Part shown: positions 11,972-21,550 of the stretch, piece after piece
How positions within the stretch are numbered: the stretch's first letter is position 1
Layout of the letters: each line of letters starts with the position of its first letter
Assembly (NCBI RefSeq): GCF_001667275.1
Contig: NZ_LZHV01000044.1
Coordinates: 34,013-98,012 of the forward strand
DNA: 64,000 bases
Source: Mycobacterium sp. ACS4054
GTDB taxonomy: Bacteria; Actinomycetota; Actinomycetes; Mycobacteriales; Mycobacteriaceae
Direction of reading: 5' to 3'
Notes under the pieces: model-generated
What the model saw: the letters and a program-made list of their open reading frames with translations, nothing else
Database searches by the model: none
What the model was told of the DNA's origin: nothing
Made by a program: the position numbers and the translations under genes

Positions 11972-12835
11972 CTAAACCCGTGTGGCGGTGAGGTATTCCG
12001 GGACGAACTCCGTCCCACCGCGCGTCGGCGCCGGCAGCCCCGTCGCGCCCAACAGGTCGCCGACCCCGCGCTGCACCACCGCCCAGCCGTTGGCGCCCAG
12101 GTACTCGGGGACGTAGTGGTACCGGCCCGGATGCGTCAGGCTGGCCAGGTCGATGTCCAGGCCGTGGCGGCGCCAGCCATCGACGAAGGACCGCTCCGCC
12201 TCCAGCAGCAGCGGGGTCCAGGTGGGCATGTGATCGGCGGCGAGCCGGCTGCCGGCGGCGCTCATCGCGGTGACGCCCTGCAGCACCCGGTCCTGCAGCG
12301 CGGGCGTCAGGTAGCCGATCAGCAACTGCTCGGCGACCCACACCGACGGCGCGGTGGCGTCGAAGCCCACCCGCCGCAGCGCGGCCGGCCAATCCTGGTG
12401 CAGGTCGACCCCGACCCCGCGCCGGCTGGCGGCCAGTTCGGCGCCTTGCCCGCGCAGCACCTCGGCCTTGAAGTCCAGCACCTCGGGCCGGTCGATCTCG
12501 TAAACCGTCGTCCCGGGCGGCCACCACAACCGGTACGGCCTGGTGTCCAGGCCGGACACCAGCAGCACCACCTGCCGAAGGCCCGCCCTGACGGCATCGG
12601 CGACGAACTCGTCGACGAACCGGGTGTGCGCCGCGCAGAGGTCCAAAAACCGCGGGCCGCCCGCGTCGTCCGCGGCGAACCGGTCGTCGTCGATCACCCG
12701 GGCGAGCTGGGCCACCCCGGCCGCGCGCACCAACGGTTCGGCGAACGGATCGTTCAGCAACCCCTTGTTGGTGGCGACCGCCCGCGCGGCGGCACCGAAT
12801 GCCGCGGTCACCGCCACGCCCGCCGCCGTCGCCAT
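11972..12835 (-). CDS. SAM-dependent methyltransferase of the mycobacterial LCM-like family (TIGR00027)
   Basis: The 287-residue protein belongs to the large mycobacterial family of putative leucine-carboxyl-methyltransferase-like enzymes. Motif I is LVSGLDTRPYRL, the SAM ribose-binding acidic strand is VYEIDRPEVLDFKAEVL, and VWVAEQLLIGYL forms the post-catalytic block. Physiological substrates for this family are mostly unknown. The ATG at 12835, two bases after the DUF3054 stop, is preferred over the long upstream extension because the family starts shortly before its NDPFAEPLV block. Confidence 0.85.
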   Translation of the reverse strand: MATAAGVAVTAAFGAAARAVATNKGLLNDPFAEPLVRAAGVAQLARVIDDDRFAADDAGGPRFLDLCAAHTRFVDEFVADAVRAGLRQVVLLVSGLDTRPYRLWWPPGTTVYEIDRPEVLDFKAEVLRGQGAELAASRRGVGVDLHQDWPAALRRVGFDATAPSVWVAEQLLIGYLTPALQDRVLQGVTAMSAAGSRLAADHMPTWTPLLLEAERSFVDGWRRHGLDIDLASLTHPGRYHYVPEYLGANGWAVVQRGVGDLLGATGLPAPTRGGTEFVPEYLTATRV

Positions 12836-12837
12836 GG

Positions 12838-13200
12838 TCAGACGCCGGACCGGCGCCGCACGCTCAGCCCGACGACCGCGCGCCAGCCGAGCAACAACAA
12901 CGCGGTGACCGACGCCGCCACCACAACGAAACTGGCCGCGACGCCCGCGGAGCTCAGCTTGCGCAACACCATGCCGACCACCACCGTGCACAGCCACACG
13001 ACCACCCCGGTCGGCACCAGCGCGGTCGGGCGCCGCCAGGCGCGGGACGCCAGCCACCCGACGGCGGTCCCGGTGAGGAACGGCCACGCGGTGGTGGCCA
13101 CGCCGGCGATGTCGAGTCCTTCGTCGTGGCTGCGACGCCCGGCCGCGCAGAAGACCAGCACACAGGCGACGTCCACGACGAGCCACAGTGGCCGTCGCAT
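12838..13200 (-). CDS. DUF3054 family integral membrane protein
   Basis: A 120-residue protein with four hydrophobic segments (LVVDVACVLVFCAAG, an ATTAWPFLTGTAVGWL segment, VVVWLCTVVVGMVL and VVVAASVTALLLLGW). It matches Rv0401, which sits beside fadE7 in M. tuberculosis. The function is unknown. It is divergent from fadE7 with a 56-bp gap and is followed closely by the methyltransferase gene. Confidence 0.82.
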   Translation of the reverse strand: MRRPLWLVVDVACVLVFCAAGRRSHDEGLDIAGVATTAWPFLTGTAVGWLASRAWRRPTALVPTGVVVWLCTVVVGMVLRKLSSAGVAASFVVVAASVTALLLLGWRAVVGLSVRRRSGV

Positions 13201-13256
13201 GCAGCGAGACTACCGGCCGGGTTTGCCCAGGGCCGGCTAGTGGCAGGCTGAAAGCC

Positions 13257-14441
13257 ATGAGCACCAAAAAACCCCCCGCCTTCGACCGGTATGACCCCCT
13301 GGGCCTGGACGCCTCCCTGTCCAGTGACGAGCTCGCGGTGCGCGACACCGTCAGGGAGTTCTGCGCCGAACACGTGCTGCCCTATGTTGCGGAGTGGTTC
13401 GAGATCGGCGACCTGCCGGTGCGGGAACTGGCCAAGGGATTCGGCCAGCTCGGCCTCCTGGGCATGCACCTGGAGGGCTACGGGTGCGGCGGGGCCTCCT
13501 CGGTGCACTACGGCCTGGCCTGTACCGAGCTCGAGGCCGCCGACTCCGGCATTCGGTCGATGGTGTCGGTGCAGGGCTCGCTGGCGATGTTCGCGATCTG
13601 GAATTTCGGGTCGGAGGAGCAGAAGCAGGAGTGGTTGCCCGGCATGGCCACCGGCGAACTCCTGGGGTGCTTCGGTCTGACCGAACCCGACGTGGGGTCC
13701 GACCCGGCCGCGATGAAGACCCGCGCCCGCCGCGACGGTTCGGACTGGGTGCTCAACGGCCGCAAACTGTGGATCACCAACGGCTCGGTCGCCGACGTCG
13801 CAATCGTGTGGGCGGCCACCGACGACGGCGTCCGCGGCTTCATCGTCCCCACCAAGACGCCGGGCTTCTCGGCCAACACCATCCACCACAAGCTGTCGCT
13901 GCGCGCCTCGATCACCAGCGAGCTGGTGCTCGACGACGTGCGGGTACCCGAGTCCGCGATGCTGCCCGAGGCCAACGGGCTGCGGGGACCGCTGTCGTGC
14001 CTGTCCGAGGCGCGCTACGGGATCATCTGGGGTTCGATGGGCGCGGCGCGGTCGGCCTGGCAGGCCGCGCTCGACTACGCCACGCAGCGCACCCAATTCG
14101 GGCGCCCGATCGCCGGATTCCAGCTGACGCAGGCGAAACTCGTCGACATGGCGGTCGAGCTGCACAAGGGTCAGCTGCTGTCGCTGCACCTCGGCCGCCT
14201 CAAGGACGGCGTCGGTCTGCGGCCCGAGCAGGTCAGCTTCGGCAAGCTGAACAACACCCGGGAGGCCATCAAGATCTGCCGCACCGCGCGAACCATCCTG
14301 GGCGGCAACGGGATATCGCTCGAATACCCGGTGATCCGGCACATGGTCAACCTGGAGTCGGTGCTCACCTACGAGGGCACGCCCGAGATGCACCAGCTGG
14401 TGCTCGGCCAGGCCTTCACCGGCAGCGACGCCTTCCGCTGA
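13257..14441 (+). CDS. fadE7: Acyl-CoA dehydrogenase FadE7, glutaryl-CoA dehydrogenase-like
   Basis: A 394-residue flavoenzyme. The FAD-binding signature GCFGLTEPDVGSDP and WITNGSVAD are present, and the catalytic base is E373 in TYEGTPEMHQ. The arrangement RSMVSVQGSLAM and the C-terminal TYEGT motif resemble glutaryl-CoA dehydrogenases more than straight-chain acyl-CoA dehydrogenases, so an oxidative decarboxylation is possible; I infer this from motif likeness only. The ATG at 13257 gives the usual N terminus. The gene corresponds to Rv0400c. Confidence 0.88.
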   Translation: MSTKKPPAFDRYDPLGLDASLSSDELAVRDTVREFCAEHVLPYVAEWFEIGDLPVRELAKGFGQLGLLGMHLEGYGCGGASSVHYGLACTELEAADSGIRSMVSVQGSLAMFAIWNFGSEEQKQEWLPGMATGELLGCFGLTEPDVGSDPAAMKTRARRDGSDWVLNGRKLWITNGSVADVAIVWAATDDGVRGFIVPTKTPGFSANTIHHKLSLRASITSELVLDDVRVPESAMLPEANGLRGPLSCLSEARYGIIWGSMGAARSAWQAALDYATQRTQFGRPIAGFQLTQAKLVDMAVELHKGQLLSLHLGRLKDGVGLRPEQVSFGKLNNTREAIKICRTARTILGGNGISLEYPVIRHMVNLESVLTYEGTPEMHQLVLGQAFTGSDAFR

Positions 14442-14473
14442 CATGACCCCCGCACACATGCTGGAATGAGGGC

Positions 14474-15085
14474 ATGAGACTCACCGCGCTCCGCCGGGTG
14501 CTGGCCGCGCTTGCGCTGGGCGCCGTCGCCGGTGTCGCGCCGGCGGGCGCCGATCCCAGTTCCGCGCTGCCGGCGATGACGTCGAGCGGCAGCGGGCCGA
14601 TCATCGGCGGTGGCAGCAATGCCGGGATCGCGCAGCAGCTGTTCAGCTTCGGCACCCCGAACGTGCAGGAGGTCGACGGCTCGGACGCGGCGCAGTTCAT
14701 CACGGCCGCGGCCGCGAGCGCCAATTCCCAACTGGCCGCGCCCTTCTCGCTGATGCGCCGCGCGCTGGCGTGCCAGACCAACAACGCCGGATTCGGGGCG
14801 CGCGCCTATCGGCGCGCCGACGGGCAGTGGGGCGGCGCGATGGTGGTCGCGGCCAAGAGCGCGACGCCCAACGTCGACGCGCTGGCGGGCTGCGCGAAGA
14901 CGAACTGGCGCCGCTCCACCGCGGGCGCGCAGAATTCGCTGTGCAACAGCGGATGGAGCACCCCCAACACCTTCGAAAGCCGCCGCGGCGAGACCTACTA
15001 CGTCTTGCTCGCCGGCACGGCCGACGACTTTTGCACCGCGCTGAACGGCAAATTCAAGGACAACTCCAACGGGTGGCCGTTCTAG
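14474..15085 (+). CDS. Secreted protein with four cysteines (Rv0398c-like)
   Basis: The 203-residue product has a Sec signal peptide (MRLTALRR, then a hydrophobic Ala/Leu core) with a likely cleavage site AGA-DP after residue 26. The mature part has four cysteines (ACQTNN, AGCAKT, LCNSGW, FCTALN), consistent with two disulfides. I do not recognise a domain. The position between fadE7 and ndhA suggests the secreted protein Rv0398c as ortholog. The gap to ndhA is only 31 bp. Confidence 0.75.
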   Translation: MRLTALRRVLAALALGAVAGVAPAGADPSSALPAMTSSGSGPIIGGGSNAGIAQQLFSFGTPNVQEVDGSDAAQFITAAAASANSQLAAPFSLMRRALACQTNNAGFGARAYRRADGQWGGAMVVAAKSATPNVDALAGCAKTNWRRSTAGAQNSLCNSGWSTPNTFESRRGETYYVLLAGTADDFCTALNGKFKDNSNGWPF

Positions 15086-15116
15086 CGGCGGCGCGGCGGG
15101 GTCGTACGGTGAGGGG

Positions 15117-16502
15117 ATGAGCATGTCGCGGCATCGCGTCGTCATCATCGGAAGCGGATTCGGGGGCCTGAACGCGGCCAGGGCGCTCAAACGGGCGGAC
15201 GTGGACGTCACCCTGATCTCGAGAACGACGACCCACCTGTTCCAGCCGCTGCTCTACCAGGTGGCCACCGGCATCCTGTCCGAGGGCGACATCGCCCCGA
15301 CCACCCGGCTGATCCTGCGCAAGCAGAAGAACGTCCGCGTGCTGTGGGGCGACGTCAGCGATATCGACCTGACGGCGAAGACCGTCACGTCGCACCTGAT
15401 GGGCATGCAGACGGTGACCCCGTACGACAGCCTCATCGTGGCGGCCGGGGCGCAGCAGTCCTATTTCGGCAACGACGACTACGCCGCCTTCGCGCCCGGC
15501 ATGAAGAGCGTCGACGACGCCCTCGAGCTGCGGGCGCGCATCCTCGGCGCGTTCGAGGCCGCCGAGGTCGCCACCGACCCGGCCGAGCGGCAGCGCCGCC
15601 TGACTTTCGTGGTGGTCGGCGCCGGGCCGACCGGGGTCGAGCTGGCCGGCGAGATCGTCCAGCTCGCCGAGCGCACGCTGGCGGGGGCGTTCCGGACCAT
15701 CACGCCCAGCGAATGCCGGGTCATCCTGCTCGACGCGGCGCCCGCGGTTCTGCCACCGATGGGCGAAAAACTCGGCCTCAAGGCGCAACGGCGGCTGGAG
15801 AAGATGGACGTCGAGGTCCAGCTCAACGCGATGGTCACCGCGGTGGACTACATGGGCATCACGGTCAAGGACAAAGACGGCAGCGAGCGCCGCATCGAGT
15901 GCGCGTGCAAGGTGTGGGCGGCCGGCGTGCAGGCCAGCGGCCTGGGCAAGATGGTCGCCGAGCAGTCCGACGGGACCGAGACCGACCGCGCCGGACGCGT
16001 GATCGTCGAGCCCGATCTGAGCGTCAAGGGCCACCCCTACGTGTTCGTGGTCGGCGACCTGATGTCCGTGCCCGGCGTTCCGGGAATGGCCCAGGGTGCG
16101 ATCCAAGGGGCGCACTATGTCACCAAGTTGATCAAGCAGGCGGTGAAGGGCACCGACGACCCGGCCAACCGCAAGCCGTTCAACTACTTCGACAAGGGCA
16201 GCATGGCCCTGATCTCGCGGTACAGCGCCGTCGCCAAGATCGGCAAACTGGAATTCGGCGGCTTCATCGCCTGGCTGGCGTGGCTGCTGCTGCACCTGTT
16301 GTACCTGGTCGGGTTCCGCAACCGCGTCGCCGCCATGTTCTCCTGGGGGATCTCCTTCCTGGGCCGCACCCGCGGCCAGATGGCCATCACCAGCCAGATG
16401 ATGTACGCCCGGCCGGTGGTGGACTGGGTCGAGCGGCAGGCGCAGGAGGGGACGCTGGCGGCGGCCGAACGCATCGAGGCGGCCGAGAAGCAGGCCGGCT
16501 AG
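15117..16502 (+). CDS. ndhA: Type II NADH dehydrogenase
   Basis: NDH-2 oxidises NADH and reduces menaquinone without proton pumping at the inner face of the membrane. The 461-residue chain has the FAD Rossmann motif IIGSGFGGLNAA, the NADH-site motif VVGAGPTGVELAG and the second FAD block VVGDLMSVPG. A hydrophobic C-terminal segment (FIAWLAWLLLHLLYLVGF) serves membrane attachment. Location beside metZ identifies it as ndhA rather than the paralog ndh. It ends in CTAG shared with the opposing metZ stop. Confidence 0.93.
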   Translation: MSMSRHRVVIIGSGFGGLNAARALKRADVDVTLISRTTTHLFQPLLYQVATGILSEGDIAPTTRLILRKQKNVRVLWGDVSDIDLTAKTVTSHLMGMQTVTPYDSLIVAAGAQQSYFGNDDYAAFAPGMKSVDDALELRARILGAFEAAEVATDPAERQRRLTFVVVGAGPTGVELAGEIVQLAERTLAGAFRTITPSECRVILLDAAPAVLPPMGEKLGLKAQRRLEKMDVEVQLNAMVTAVDYMGITVKDKDGSERRIECACKVWAAGVQASGLGKMVAEQSDGTETDRAGRVIVEPDLSVKGHPYVFVVGDLMSVPGVPGMAQGAIQGAHYVTKLIKQAVKGTDDPANRKPFNYFDKGSMALISRYSAVAKIGKLEFGGFIAWLAWLLLHLLYLVGFRNRVAAMFSWGISFLGRTRGQMAITSQMMYARPVVDWVERQAQEGTLAAAERIEAAEKQAG

Positions 16503-17725
16503 CTCAGGGCCTGGTCGATATCGGCGATCAGGTCGTCGGTGCCCTCCAGGCCCACGGAAATCCGGACCACACCGTCGCCGAGCCCGATCGCGGCGCGGCC
16601 CTCCGGCCCCATCGCCCGGTGCGTCGTCGTGGCCGGATGCGTGACAAGGGATTTCGCGTCGCCCAGGTTGTTGGAGATGTCGATCAGCCGCAGCTTGTCC
16701 AGCACCTCGAAGGCCCGCTGCTTAGCCTTGGCGCCGGGGCAGTCAAGCTCGAAGGTGATCACGGTTCCGCCCCCGGACATCTGGCGCTTGGCCAGGTCGT
16801 ATTGCGGGTGCGACGGCAGATACGGGTAGCGGACCCAGCTCACCGCCGGATGGGTCTGAAGGAATTCCGCGATGCGCTGCGCCGATGAGTTGCTGTACTC
16901 GACCCGAACAGCAAGCGTCTCAAGGCCTTTCACCAGAACCCAGGCGTTGAACGCGCTCATCGCCGGGCCGGTGTGCCGCATCAGCTTCTGCACCGGGCCG
17001 TCGATGTACTCCTTGTCGCCGAGGATGGCGCCGCCCAGCACCCGGCCCTGGCCGTCGATGTGCTTGGTGCCCGAGTACACCACCACGTCCACGCCGAGCG
17101 GGATGCCCTGCTGCAGCAACGGTGTGGCAAACACGTTGTCCAACACCACTTTTGCGCCTGCGGCGTGCGCGAGCTCGACCACCGCGGCGATATCGACCAA
17201 CGACTGCATCGGGTTGGACGGTGTCTCGAAGAACACCGCGGCGGTGGGCTTCGACAGCGCCTCCTCCCACTGCGCCAGGTCGTCGCCGTCGACGAAGACG
17301 GTCTCGATGCCCCAGCGCGGCAGGATCTCGTTGCACACCACGAAGCACGACCCGAACAGGCTGCGCGCCGCGACCAGCCGGTCGCCGGCGGCCAGCAGCG
17401 CCCCCAGCGACGTGAACACCGCCGCCATGCCGCTCGCGGTGGCGAACGCCGCGGGCGCACCCTCGATCAGGCGCAGCCGCTCCTCGAACATCGTCACGGT
17501 GGGGTTGCCGTAGCGGGAGTACACGAAGTGGTCCACCTCGCCGGTGAACGACTGCTCCGCGACGGCGGCCGACGGGTAGACGTAGCCGGACGTCAGGAAC
17601 ATCGCCTCGGCGGTCTCTTCGAAGCCGGAGCGCAGCAGGCCACCGCGCACGCCGATGGTGGCCTGGCTGACGCCGTCGGGCAGGGCCTTGGGCGCGCGCA
17701 CAGACTCCCCCGACGGGTCGGTCAT
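16499..17725 (-). CDS. metZ: O-succinylhomoserine sulfhydrylase MetZ
   Basis: A PLP enzyme that makes homocysteine from O-succinylhomoserine and sulfide. The 408-residue chain has the Cys/Met-metabolism fold with the pyridoxal lysine K221 in YSGTKHIDGQ, plus ETPSNP and the SRYGNPT block. The ATG at 17725 overlaps the upstream rhodanese stop (ATGA), so translation is coupled. Length agrees with Rv0391 (406). Confidence 0.93.
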   Translation of the reverse strand: MTDPSGESVRAPKALPDGVSQATIGVRGGLLRSGFEETAEAMFLTSGYVYPSAAVAEQSFTGEVDHFVYSRYGNPTVTMFEERLRLIEGAPAAFATASGMAAVFTSLGALLAAGDRLVAARSLFGSCFVVCNEILPRWGIETVFVDGDDLAQWEEALSKPTAAVFFETPSNPMQSLVDIAAVVELAHAAGAKVVLDNVFATPLLQQGIPLGVDVVVYSGTKHIDGQGRVLGGAILGDKEYIDGPVQKLMRHTGPAMSAFNAWVLVKGLETLAVRVEYSNSSAQRIAEFLQTHPAVSWVRYPYLPSHPQYDLAKRQMSGGGTVITFELDCPGAKAKQRAFEVLDKLRLIDISNNLGDAKSLVTHPATTTHRAMGPEGRAAIGLGDGVVRISVGLEGTDDLIADIDQALS

Positions 17726-18150
17726 AGCGGCTTCCAGGGCAATCCGACGGCGCGCCAACCCGATTCACCACGAAGCCCCTGGCTGTTCGGGTGGCCTTCG
17801 AACCCGTCCAGCACGTTGTATGCCGGGGTGATGCCGGCGCGGGTGGCGGCCTCGGCGGCGCCGATGGAGCGGTTGCCCGAGCGACACAGGAAGACCACCG
17901 GCCGCTCGGCCTCGGCGCCCGGCGGGACGTGGTCGCGCAGTTCGTCGGCGAAGTTCGCGTTGTGCCTGCCGTCGGAGGTGTTCCACTCAATGAACACCGC
18001 CTCGCGGCCCAGGCTGGACAGGTCGGGCACGCCGACGAGCCGCCATTCGGTGTCGGTGCGCACGTCGACCAGCACGGCGTTCGGGTTGTCGCTGAGCAGT
18101 TCCCAGGCCTGCTCTGGCGTGATGTCTCCGGCGTAGCGCTCTGTGCTCAT
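17722..18150 (-). CDS. Rhodanese-domain sulfurtransferase (Rv0390-like)
   Basis: A single 142-residue rhodanese domain with the persulfide-carrying cysteine C89 in the loop CRSGNRS, and the VDVRTDTEW block at 28-36. The gene overlaps the metZ start by 4 bp. Coupling to a sulfhydrylase suggests it handles or supplies reduced sulfur for homocysteine synthesis; that partnership is an inference from gene order, not shown by the sequence. It follows purT by 20 bp. Confidence 0.88.
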   Translation of the reverse strand: MSTERYAGDITPEQAWELLSDNPNAVLVDVRTDTEWRLVGVPDLSSLGREAVFIEWNTSDGRHNANFADELRDHVPPGAEAERPVVFLCRSGNRSIGAAEAATRAGITPAYNVLDGFEGHPNSQGLRGESGWRAVGLPWKPL

Positions 18151-18170
18151 GACCTCGGATGGTAGCGAGG

Positions 18171-19397
18171 TTATAACCGCGCCTCTCGCGTGACCGAGCT
18201 GTGTGGGCCCTGATGCCGTACCGCCAGCCGGTCCGCGACCTCGCGCGCGCGGTCGCGCGCGGCCGTCACGTCCGGCGCCGTCGCCAGCGCCTGGAATCCC
18301 CGCCCGGCCAGGCGAAGGTCGCTTTCCGGCACGCCGGCCAGCGCCCCGGCCAGCGCGGCGGGCGGCGCGTCGGCCCGCTCCACCCGGTGCGCCGCGCCCG
18401 GCGAAATCATGATGGTGTCAACCGGCAGCCCCAGGACGGTGCGGGCCTGCAGTTCGAACGCCGACAGCCGCTGGCTGGGCACCGTCGCCCAGGCGCTGTC
18501 GGTGGGGCGGGGCGTGACGTCGACGAAGTACACCTCGTCCCCGTTGATCATCAGCTCGACGGCGAAGACGCCCCGCCCGCCGAGCGCCTTGACGATCCGC
18601 GCGGCGATCGACTTGGCCGCGTCCACGGCCGCCGGGCTCATCCGCTGCGGTTGCCAGGACTCGCGCGCGTCGGTGCCCTCGCCGTGGCCGATGGGCGAGC
18701 AGAAGTCGATCACCGGCCCGTGCGGCCCGTCGCTGCGCACGGCCAGCAGGGTGACGTAGAACTCGACCTCCACCACGGTCTCGGCCAGCACCCGGTGCTG
18801 CTCCCCGCGGCCCCCCGTCGCGCGCTGCCAGGCCGCCGCGATGTCGTCGGGTCCGGACGCCACCGACCGTCCGCGCCCGTCGGCCGTCAGCACCGGCTGC
18901 ACCAGCAGCGGGTAGCCGGCGTGCGCGCCCACCGCCTCGAGCTCGGCGGCCGAGCCGACGAACCAGAACGGCGCGGTGGGCAGCCCCAACTCGTCGGCGG
19001 CCAGCCGGCGCAGGCCCTCGCGGTCGGCGGTGAGCCGCACGGCGCGGGCGCCGGGCACCAGCTGCGCGCCCTCGACGGCCTCGAGGGCCTGGGTCGCGAT
19101 CGCGTCGGTGGTGGTGACCACGAAATCCGGCTGCAGCCCCCGGATCGCCTGCGTCAGCTGGTCGGCGTCGGTCAGGGGAACCACCAGCGACTGCTCTGCC
19201 ACCGCGTGCGCCGGGGCGCCGACGCGCTCGTCGACGGCGATCACCCGCGCGCCGAGGCGGCCCAGGGCGATCGCCAGTTCGCGGGCGAGCTCACCGGAAC
19301 CCAACAACGCCACGCGCGGCCGGACGTCGGCGTCGCCCGCCGGCGGTTGCGGCGGGACGGTGAGCGCGGTCGTCTTGTCGTCTGGTCCTTCGGTCAC
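18171..19397 (-). CDS. purT: Formate-dependent phosphoribosylglycinamide formyltransferase PurT
   Basis: PurT performs the third step of purine synthesis using formate and ATP instead of formyl-tetrahydrofolate. The 408-residue ATP-grasp protein has the N-terminal loop LLGSGELARELAIALGRLG, DGRGRSV in the ATP-grasp lid, and the metal-site segment FAVELMINGDEVYFVDVTPRP. I chose the GTG at 19397, since the protein then begins about 25 residues before the conserved fold; upstream frame is the thioesterase region. It opens the minus-strand purT-rhodanese-metZ run. Confidence 0.92.
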   Translation of the reverse strand: MTEGPDDKTTALTVPPQPPAGDADVRPRVALLGSGELARELAIALGRLGARVIAVDERVGAPAHAVAEQSLVVPLTDADQLTQAIRGLQPDFVVTTTDAIATQALEAVEGAQLVPGARAVRLTADREGLRRLAADELGLPTAPFWFVGSAAELEAVGAHAGYPLLVQPVLTADGRGRSVASGPDDIAAAWQRATGGRGEQHRVLAETVVEVEFYVTLLAVRSDGPHGPVIDFCSPIGHGEGTDARESWQPQRMSPAAVDAAKSIAARIVKALGGRGVFAVELMINGDEVYFVDVTPRPTDSAWATVPSQRLSAFELQARTVLGLPVDTIMISPGAAHRVERADAPPAALAGALAGVPESDLRLAGRGFQALATAPDVTAARDRAREVADRLAVRHQGPHSSVTREARL

Positions 19398-19423
19398 CCG
19401 CTCAAGGATAGGTGCGCCGGGCG

Positions 19424-20074
19424 TCAGGGCTGGCCGGGAAGCAGCCGCACCATCAGCCCGTTGCCCTCGGCCAGCACGGTCGCGTCGCCGTCGACGAGTT
19501 CGGCGGCCACGAACGCCTTGCGTCCCTCGGTGCTGGTGACGCGGCCGCGTATCGACAACGGCGTGTCGATCGGGGTGACCTTGCGGTAGTCGACGTGCAG
19601 GAAGGCCGTCCGGCTGATCGGGCGCCCCGCGGCGTGCGAGACCATGCCAAACACGTGGTCGAACAGCAGCGGCAGCACCCCGCCGTGGACGGCGTGATTC
19701 CCGCCGACGTGGAATCGGCTGAAGTAACCGGTCATCTCGACGCCGTCCGGCGCGTACCTGGTCAGCGTCCAGGGCGGCAGCAGCAGGCTGCCCATGCCGG
19801 GCAGGTCGGGCGTCCGCCCGGCCGGGGCCTTGCCCTCGTCGGCCTGAAACGGGCCCAGCAGCGCCACCAGCGCCGCCGCCCGGTCGGCGGCTTGGTCCCA
19901 AACCTCATCGCCGGGGTCGGCGGACACGGCGAGGTCCTGCAATTGGCGCATGGCCGCGACGAACCGGCCGAACCCCGGGCCCGGGCTGGCCGGGCCATAT
20001 TCGGGGAAGCCGCCGTGGTGGTCGTATTCGGGGTCGAGTTCTTTCGGGTCGGGCTCGGCCGCCGGCTGGGTCAC
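19424..20074 (-). CDS. Hotdog-fold (PaaI-type) thioesterase, Rv0356c-like
   Basis: The 216-residue protein has an N-terminal Asp/Pro-rich stretch and a C-terminal hotdog domain with the motif [18 protein letters not shown] (HGG loop and catalytic Asp) and [11 protein letters not shown]. Such enzymes hydrolyse acyl-CoA thioesters; the substrate is unknown. The GTG start at 20074 overlaps the purA stop (GTGA), the same coupling as Rv0356c-purA. A longer frame would run into purA. Confidence 0.85.
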   Translation of the reverse strand: MTQPAAEPDPKELDPEYDHHGGFPEYGPASPGPGFGRFVAAMRQLQDLAVSADPGDEVWDQAADRAAALVALLGPFQADEGKAPAGRTPDLPGMGSLLLPPWTLTRYAPDGVEMTGYFSRFHVGGNHAVHGGVLPLLFDHVFGMVSHAAGRPISRTAFLHVDYRKVTPIDTPLSIRGRVTSTEGRKAFVAAELVDGDATVLAEGNGLMVRLLPGQP

Positions 20075-21369
20075 GGGCGGGCCGCCAGCACGTCGCGGCG
20101 CACGATCGTCTGTTCCCGTCCCGGCCCGACGCCGATGCACGAAATATGCGCTCCGGCAAGGTCTTCCAGCCGCAGCACGTAGTCACGCGCCTTGGCGGGG
20201 AGGTCGTCGAACTCCCGCGCGTCGGAGATGTCCTCCCACCAGCCGGGCAACTCCTCGTAGACCGGTTCGGCGCGCGCGAGGTCGCTCTGCGTCATCGGCA
20301 TGTCGTTGGTGCGCTCGCCGTCGATGCGGTAGCCGACGCAGATCGGCACGGTTTCCAGGCTGGAGAGCACGTCGAGCTTGGTCAGGAAGAAGTCGGTGAT
20401 GCCGTTGACCCGGGTGGCGTAGCGGGCGATGACGGCGTCGAACCAGCCACAGCGGCGGCGCCGACCGGTGGTGACACCGAACTCGCCGCCGGTCTTGGAG
20501 AGGTATTCGCCGTTGGCGTCGAACAGCTCGGTGGGGAACGGCCCCGAGCCCACCCGGGTGGTGTAGGCCTTCAGGATGCCCAGCACGGTGGTGATGCGGG
20601 TGGGGCCGATGCCGGACCCGACGGCCGCGCCGCCCGCGGTCGGATTCGACGACGTGACATAGGGATACGTGCCGTGGTCGACGTCGAGCAGGGTGCCCTG
20701 GGAGCCCTCCAGCAAGACGGTTTCGCCGGTCTCCAGCGCCGCGTTCAGCAGCCGCCGGGTGTCGCGGATGCGGTGGCGGAACCCCTCCGCCTGCGCGAGC
20801 AGCGAGTCGACGACCTGGTGCGGGTCCAGCGCCTTGCGGTTGTAGATCTTCACCAGGATCTGGTTTTTCAGCTCCAGCGCCGCCTCGATCTTGTGGGTCA
20901 GCTGCTCGGGGTCGAGCACGTCGGCGACGCGGATCCCCTGCCGGGCGATCTTGTCCTGGTAGCAGGGCCCGATGCCGCGCCCGGTGGTGCCGATCTTCTT
21001 GTTGCCCATGTAGCGCTCGGTGACCTTGTCGATGGCCACGTGGTAGGGCAACAGCAGGTGCGCGTCCGCGGAGATCAGCAGCTTGGTGGTGTCCACGCCC
21101 CGGTCTTCGAGGCCCTTGAGCTCGTCGAGCAGCACCCCGGGGTCGACCACGACGCCGTTGCCGATGACGTTGGTGACGCCGGGGGTCAACACCCCGGACG
21201 GGATGAGGTGCAGCGCGAAGTTCTCCCCGGTGGGCAGGACGACGGTGTGTCCGGCGTTGTTGCCGCCCTGGTAGCGCACCACCCACTGCACGCGCCCGCC
21301 TAGCAGGTCGGTGGCTTTACCTTTGCCCTCGTCGCCCCACTGGGCGCCGATGAGGACGATTGCCGGCAT
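20071..21369 (-). CDS. purA: Adenylosuccinate synthetase PurA
   Basis: PurA commits IMP to AMP using GTP and aspartate. The 432-residue chain opens with the GTP-loop [15 protein letters not shown], and contains the NAGHTV motif, [14 protein letters not shown] and the C-terminal [12 protein letters not shown] guanine-site region. The ATG at 21369 begins six residues before the first strand as usual. Downstream thioesterase translation is coupled. No gene occupies the 181 bp upstream (21370-21550), which would hold its promoter. Confidence 0.97.
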   Translation of the reverse strand: MPAIVLIGAQWGDEGKGKATDLLGGRVQWVVRYQGGNNAGHTVVLPTGENFALHLIPSGVLTPGVTNVIGNGVVVDPGVLLDELKGLEDRGVDTTKLLISADAHLLLPYHVAIDKVTERYMGNKKIGTTGRGIGPCYQDKIARQGIRVADVLDPEQLTHKIEAALELKNQILVKIYNRKALDPHQVVDSLLAQAEGFRHRIRDTRRLLNAALETGETVLLEGSQGTLLDVDHGTYPYVTSSNPTAGGAAVGSGIGPTRITTVLGILKAYTTRVGSGPFPTELFDANGEYLSKTGGEFGVTTGRRRRCGWFDAVIARYATRVNGITDFFLTKLDVLSSLETVPICVGYRIDGERTNDMPMTQSDLARAEPVYEELPGWWEDISDAREFDDLPAKARDYVLRLEDLAGAHISCIGVGPGREQTIVRRDVLAARP

Positions 21370-21550
21370 GACTTGCTCCCGCCTGCTTACTGTGGCTCTA
21401 CTGGCAAGGCGCCGTTCACCACCCGAAACCGTGCGCGTGGCCGGACGCGTCTTTGCTTGGCGCGTTCACGTGGCGATCCTAAACGTCGGGCGGCAACGGA
21501 CCTGTGCCAAGGCCCGGTTGGTCCCGGCTCGTGTCGCGAACGGCCCCGGC
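21370..21550. other. 181-bp gap upstream of purA
   Basis: No convincing ORF is seen. It must contain the purA promoter (minus strand) and the 3' trailer of the histidine-phosphatase gene, both read leftwards. Short GC-rich inverted bits are present near 21510-21540, but none forms a clear terminator or riboswitch that I can recognise. Confidence 0.5.

Noticed and set aside
14369..15211. 280-codon open frame antisense to the secreted protein
   Set aside because: Arg/Ala-rich mirror frame with no domain; the opposite gene has a clear signal peptide and paired cysteines.
21370..21550. Purine riboswitch upstream of purA
   Set aside because: No recognisable aptamer core or terminator/antiterminator arrangement could be read in the gap.
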